Below, in pieces: positions 61,159 to 64,000 of a stretch of DNA of 64,000 bases. The notes below the pieces were generated by a model, which saw only the letters and a program-made list of their open reading frames with translations, had not been told where the DNA came from and did not search any database. Made by a program: the position numbers and the translations under genes. Every line of letters starts with the position of its first letter. The stretch's first letter is position 1. The stretch is from Hydrogenophilales bacterium. Its GTDB lineage: Bacteria > Pseudomonadota > Gammaproteobacteria > Burkholderiales > Thiobacillaceae. The stretch covers positions 868,001 to 932,000 of the forward strand of contig JADJCP010000001.1 of NCBI GenBank assembly GCA_016703155.1. The letters are read 5' to 3'.

Positions 61159-62952
61159 ATGGCCCACGACCACCCCCGCTCGGACACCATGTCGCCGCGC
61201 CTCAGCTTCAGCCAGTGGCGCGCGGCGCTGTCGCTGTTTCCCTACGTCTGGCAATACAAGCAGCGTTTTCTCATCGCCATGGTCCTGCTGGTCTGCGCCA
61301 AGCTGGCCAACGTCTCGGTGCCGCTGGTGCTCAAGGAGATCGTCGATCACCTTCAGGCGCCGACGGTCGCCCTGACCCTGCCCATGCTGTTCATCGTCCT
61401 CTATGGCCTGCTGCGCTTCGGCAATACCGCCTTCACCGAGTTGCGCGATGCCATTTTCGCGCGTGTCCTGCAACGCGCCATGCGTGGCGTCATCTACGAT
61501 GTCTTCCGGCATCTGCACGCGCAATCGCTGCGCTTTCATCTGGACCGGCGCACCGGCGGCCTGGCGGCGGACATCGAACGCGGCTCGCGGTCGATCCGCT
61601 TCCTGATCAATTTCAGCCTGTTCAACATCGCCCCGACCCTGCTGGAGATCCTCATGGTCGCCGGCATCCTGTTCGCCAAATACGACCCATGGTTCGGCGG
61701 CATCACCCTGGCAACGCTGTGCGTCTACATCTTCTTTACCGTCGTGGTCACCAACTGGCGCCTGAAATTCCGCCGCTCGATGAACGAGACCGACGCCCAG
61801 GCGAACGCCCGCGCCGTCGACAGCCTGCTCAACTACGAGACGGTGAAGTACTTCAATAACGAGGAGTACGAGGCCCGGCGCCTCAATGACGATCTCCGGC
61901 GCGCCGAGGAGGCCTCGGTGCGCAGCGAGATCACCCTGGCCTGGCTCAATGCCGGGCAGGCGGGCATCATCGCCGTCGGTGTCGCGGCGATGATGGGTCT
62001 GGCGGCGAGAGGTGTCGCCCAGGGCCAGATGACCATCGGCGACCTAGTACTGGTCAATGCCTACCTGATCCAATTGTTCATCCCGCTGAACTTCCTGGGG
62101 ACTGTCTATCGGGAAATCCGCAACGCGCTGACCGATATGGAAAAGCTCTTCGGCCTGTTGCAGCGGCCGCCGGAGATTGTCGACACACCCGGCGCGGCAC
62201 CCCTGGAGCCGGGCCAGGGCGAAGTCCGCTTCGAGCATGTCGCGTTTGCCTACGACCCGCGCCGCGCCATCCTCGACGACGTCAGCTTCACCATCCCGGC
62301 GGGCCGGAAGCTGGCCGTGGTCGGCGCCAGCGGTGCCGGCAAGTCGACGCTGTCGCGGTTGTTGTTCCGGTTCTACGACGTCACCGGCGGCGCCATACGC
62401 ATCGATGGCCAGGACATCCGTGGCGTCACCCAGCAAAGCCTGCGCAGCGCCATCGGCATGGTGCCCCAGGACACCGTGCTGTTCAACGACAGCCTCTACC
62501 ACAACATCGGCTACGGTCGCCCCGGGGCCAGCCGTGCCGAAGTCGAGGAAGCCGCCCGCGCCGCCCACCTCGACCAGTTCATCGCCAACCTGCCCGACGG
62601 CTACGACACCATCGTCGGCGAGCGCGGCCTGAAGCTCTCCGGCGGCGAGAAGCAACGTGTCGCCATCGCCCGCGCCGTGCTCAAGAATCCGCTCATCCTG
62701 GTGTTCGACGAGGCCACCTCGTCGCTCGACAGCGCCACGGAACAGGCCATCCAGGAAGAGTTGCGGCGCATCTCGGAAAACCGCACGACACTGATCATCG
62801 CCCACCGCCTGTCGACGGTCGTCGATGCCGACGAGATTCTGGTGCTGGACAATGGCCGCATCGTCGAGCGTGGCAACCATGCCGAACTGATGATGCGCGA
62901 CCGCCGCTATGCCGAGATGTGGCGCTTGCAGCTACGCGACAGCGGCCTCTGA
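61159..62952 (+). CDS. Atm1-type ABC exporter (fused permease and ATPase)
   Basis: 597 residues. Six membrane helices in the first 320 residues, starting at RFLIAMVLLVCAKLANVSVPLVLKEIVDHL, with IERGSRSIRFLINFSLFNIAPTLLEI and NYETVKYFNNEEYEARR typical of the Atm1 (mitochondrial/bacterial half-transporter) branch and not MsbA. The ATPase has Walker A GASGAGKST near 393-401, LSGGEKQRVAIARA near 493, VFDEATSSLDS (Walker B) and IAHRLST (H-loop). Atm1 proteins export glutathione-derived or metal-linked compounds. An ATG at 61189 is an alternative start. It follows the tRNA gene closely. Confidence 0.87.
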   Translation: MAHDHPRSDTMSPRLSFSQWRAALSLFPYVWQYKQRFLIAMVLLVCAKLANVSVPLVLKEIVDHLQAPTVALTLPMLFIVLYGLLRFGNTAFTELRDAIFARVLQRAMRGVIYDVFRHLHAQSLRFHLDRRTGGLAADIERGSRSIRFLINFSLFNIAPTLLEILMVAGILFAKYDPWFGGITLATLCVYIFFTVVVTNWRLKFRRSMNETDAQANARAVDSLLNYETVKYFNNEEYEARRLNDDLRRAEEASVRSEITLAWLNAGQAGIIAVGVAAMMGLAARGVAQGQMTIGDLVLVNAYLIQLFIPLNFLGTVYREIRNALTDMEKLFGLLQRPPEIVDTPGAAPLEPGQGEVRFEHVAFAYDPRRAILDDVSFTIPAGRKLAVVGASGAGKSTLSRLLFRFYDVTGGAIRIDGQDIRGVTQQSLRSAIGMVPQDTVLFNDSLYHNIGYGRPGASRAEVEEAARAAHLDQFIANLPDGYDTIVGERGLKLSGGEKQRVAIARAVLKNPLILVFDEATSSLDSATEQAIQEELRRISENRTTLIIAHRLSTVVDADEILVLDNGRIVERGNHAELMMRDRRYAEMWRLQLRDSGL

Positions 62953-62988
62953 GACAGCGGCTACCCTGAAGGATATCGATGCCGCCAA

Positions 62989-64000
62989 CTATTCGCCCCG
63001 CACCGCGTTGCCTTCGGCCATGACCACCCGGTTTCGACCGGATTCCTTGGCCAGGTAGAGCGCCTTGTCGGCGGCGTTGATCATCGCTTCAAGACTGTTG
63101 GCGAGCGTCACCGTAGCGCCGATGCTGGCGGTGAATCGAAGTACACCCTCGAGCAGCGGAATCTCCAGGGCCGCGATCTTTTCCCGCAAGCGCTCGAGAT
63201 AGGCCCGCGGCTCTTCGACGTTGACGGCGACGATGCAAAACTCCTCACCGCCGAAACGCGCGGCGATGTCCGTGCCGCGGGTACCGCCAATCAGCAGTTT
63301 CGCCAGCGCCACCAGGGCCTGGTCGCCGACGTCGTGTCCATGCGCGTCGTTGATATGCTTGAAATGGTCGACATCGAGCATGGCGACGAGCACGCGGATC
63401 TGGCCGCGCAGTGCGCTCTTGTGCAGGACACAGCCGGTATCGAAGAGGTAGCGCCGGTTGTAGAGGCGCGTCAGATAGTCGCGGTTGGCCTGGTCGCGGA
63501 TCGTCTGGATGTCGTCGAGATGGTCCAGGCAGGTATTGATGCGGCCGACGAATTCTTCCAGCAAAAAGGGTTTGCGCACCAGATCGTTGGCGCCAGCCTT
63601 GAGGAAACGCACCCCCAGGAAGGAATCGTCCGACCCGGACAGACCGACCACCGTTCGATGCGTTCCAGGGCCTTCCTGCCGTCGCCGGCCTCGATGACCT
63701 GCAAACGCTGTGTCGCCAGGATGGTCTTCAGGTAGGCGCGATAGCTGACGCTGTCGTCGACCACCAAGGCCTTGCGTTCGCGGTTGCGCAAGACCCGGCG
63801 GACATCGCGCTGCACCGTTTCGATGGCACCCGGATTCTGTTTCACCACATAGTCGACGATAGGCTTGCTGCTGATGCGCGCGTGCAGACTCTCGTCCAGC
63901 ATGCCGGTCAGGACGATGGTGGCAATGCCGTTGCCGAGCACCAGATCCACCGCCTGACCATCTGGCGCATCGGGCAGGTTCAAGTCGACCACCGCGGCTT
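62989..64000 (-). pseudogene. Response regulator-GGDEF diguanylate cyclase with internal deletion (partial)
   Basis: Read leftwards from the window edge: the end of one receiver (AAVVDLNLPDAPDGQAVDLVLGNGIATIVLTG), a helix linker, then a second receiver (ALVVDDSVSYRAYLKTILATQRLQVIEAGDGRKALERIE). At about 63650 the frame shifts and resumes at GLSGSDDSFLGVRFLKAGANDLVRKPF, so about 30-35 residues holding the phospho-acceptor Asp strand of the second receiver are missing. The GGDEF domain is complete: YLTRLYNRRYLFD, LDVDHFKHINDAHGH, active site RFGGEEF and I-site RGTD five residues upstream. Two-receiver plus GGDEF layout. The break may be real or an assembly error. Confidence 0.72.

Noticed and set aside
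63600..63700. Programmed ribosomal frameshift in the response regulator
   Set aside because: No slippery heptamer or following structure is evident, and about 30 residues of the receiver are missing, which a frameshift would not explain.

Overview
The window looks like a chromosomal segment of a GC-rich, flagellated betaproteobacterium. A member of the Rhodocyclales or a close relative is my best guess, but the sequence does not fix the genus. The case rests on the gene neighbourhoods: dapA-bamC-metallohydrolase, exbB-exbD-lpxK-trm112, pcnB-folK-dNK-panB-panC, nadE-glnK, PilS/PilR next to a PP0621-type protein, plus CNP1-like and DUF3301 proteins. Codon usage is uniform, and I see no insertion sequence, prophage, integrase or CRISPR array. 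The only RNA gene found is a tRNA-Arg(CCT).

Layout. 0-6.7 kb: a partial lipoprotein gene, a DUF3616 protein, then one tight operon with an HlyD-type adaptor, a MacB/LolC-type permease, a LolD-type ATPase, an MlaF-type ATPase, a methyltransferase and a short-chain dehydrogenase. 6.9-10.1 kb: a DUF1800/DUF1501 secreted pair. 10.2-15.2 kb (minus): CNP1-like, DUF3301, RhlE helicase, WalJ-like hydrolase, BamC, DapA. 15.2-21.2 kb (minus): flagellar export and switch operon fliLMNOPQR, ending in a methyltransferase, and behind a clear terminator fliJ-fliK. The latter are fused onto the exbB-exbD-lpxK-trm112 block (21.7-24.0 kb). 24.1-28.7 kb (plus): pcnB, folK, a deoxynucleoside kinase, panB, panC, panD.

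28.8-40.05 kb is the most unusual part: nine tightly packed or overlapping genes on the plus strand. They encode an ABC-ATPase relative that has lost its nucleotide-binding motifs, an MCE (MlaD-type) protein, a TPR lipoprotein, a CHASE2 protein whose cyclase domain lacks the metal-binding aspartates, a FecR-domain protein, a highly divergent MlaE-type permease, a 1237-residue secreted WD40-caspase protease with an intact His/Cys dyad and an EF-hand loop, a small secreted protein and a secreted alpha/beta hydrolase. I interpret this as an envelope MCE-type lipid transport or sensing apparatus in which two nucleotide-using modules have become pseudoenzymes and to which a caspase-like protease has been added. 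It is the best candidate for an undescribed system in the window.

40.1-48.3 kb: recognisable genes on both strands (two hypotheticals, ampD, a thioredoxin-like gene, a Na+/Ca2+ antiporter, a PAS + MCP-CZB pair resembling CetB/CetA energy-taxis receptors, pilR, pilS), all broken by frequent single-base frameshifts. Because unrelated and normally conserved genes are hit while codons between the shifts stay good, a patch of poor base calling is more likely than real gene decay.

48.6-64 kb: clean again, with PP0621, a hypothetical, a TruC-like pseudouridine synthase, GcvR, a ROK kinase, an SseB-like protein, a GlcD-type oxidase, two DUF302 proteins, a REP-like palindrome, glnK-nadE, DUF4870, a DgcZ-type zinc-sensing diguanylate cyclase, Uup, a DksA/TraR protein, tRNA-Arg, an Atm1-type ABC exporter, and at the edge a GGDEF response regulator carrying an internal deletion and frameshift.
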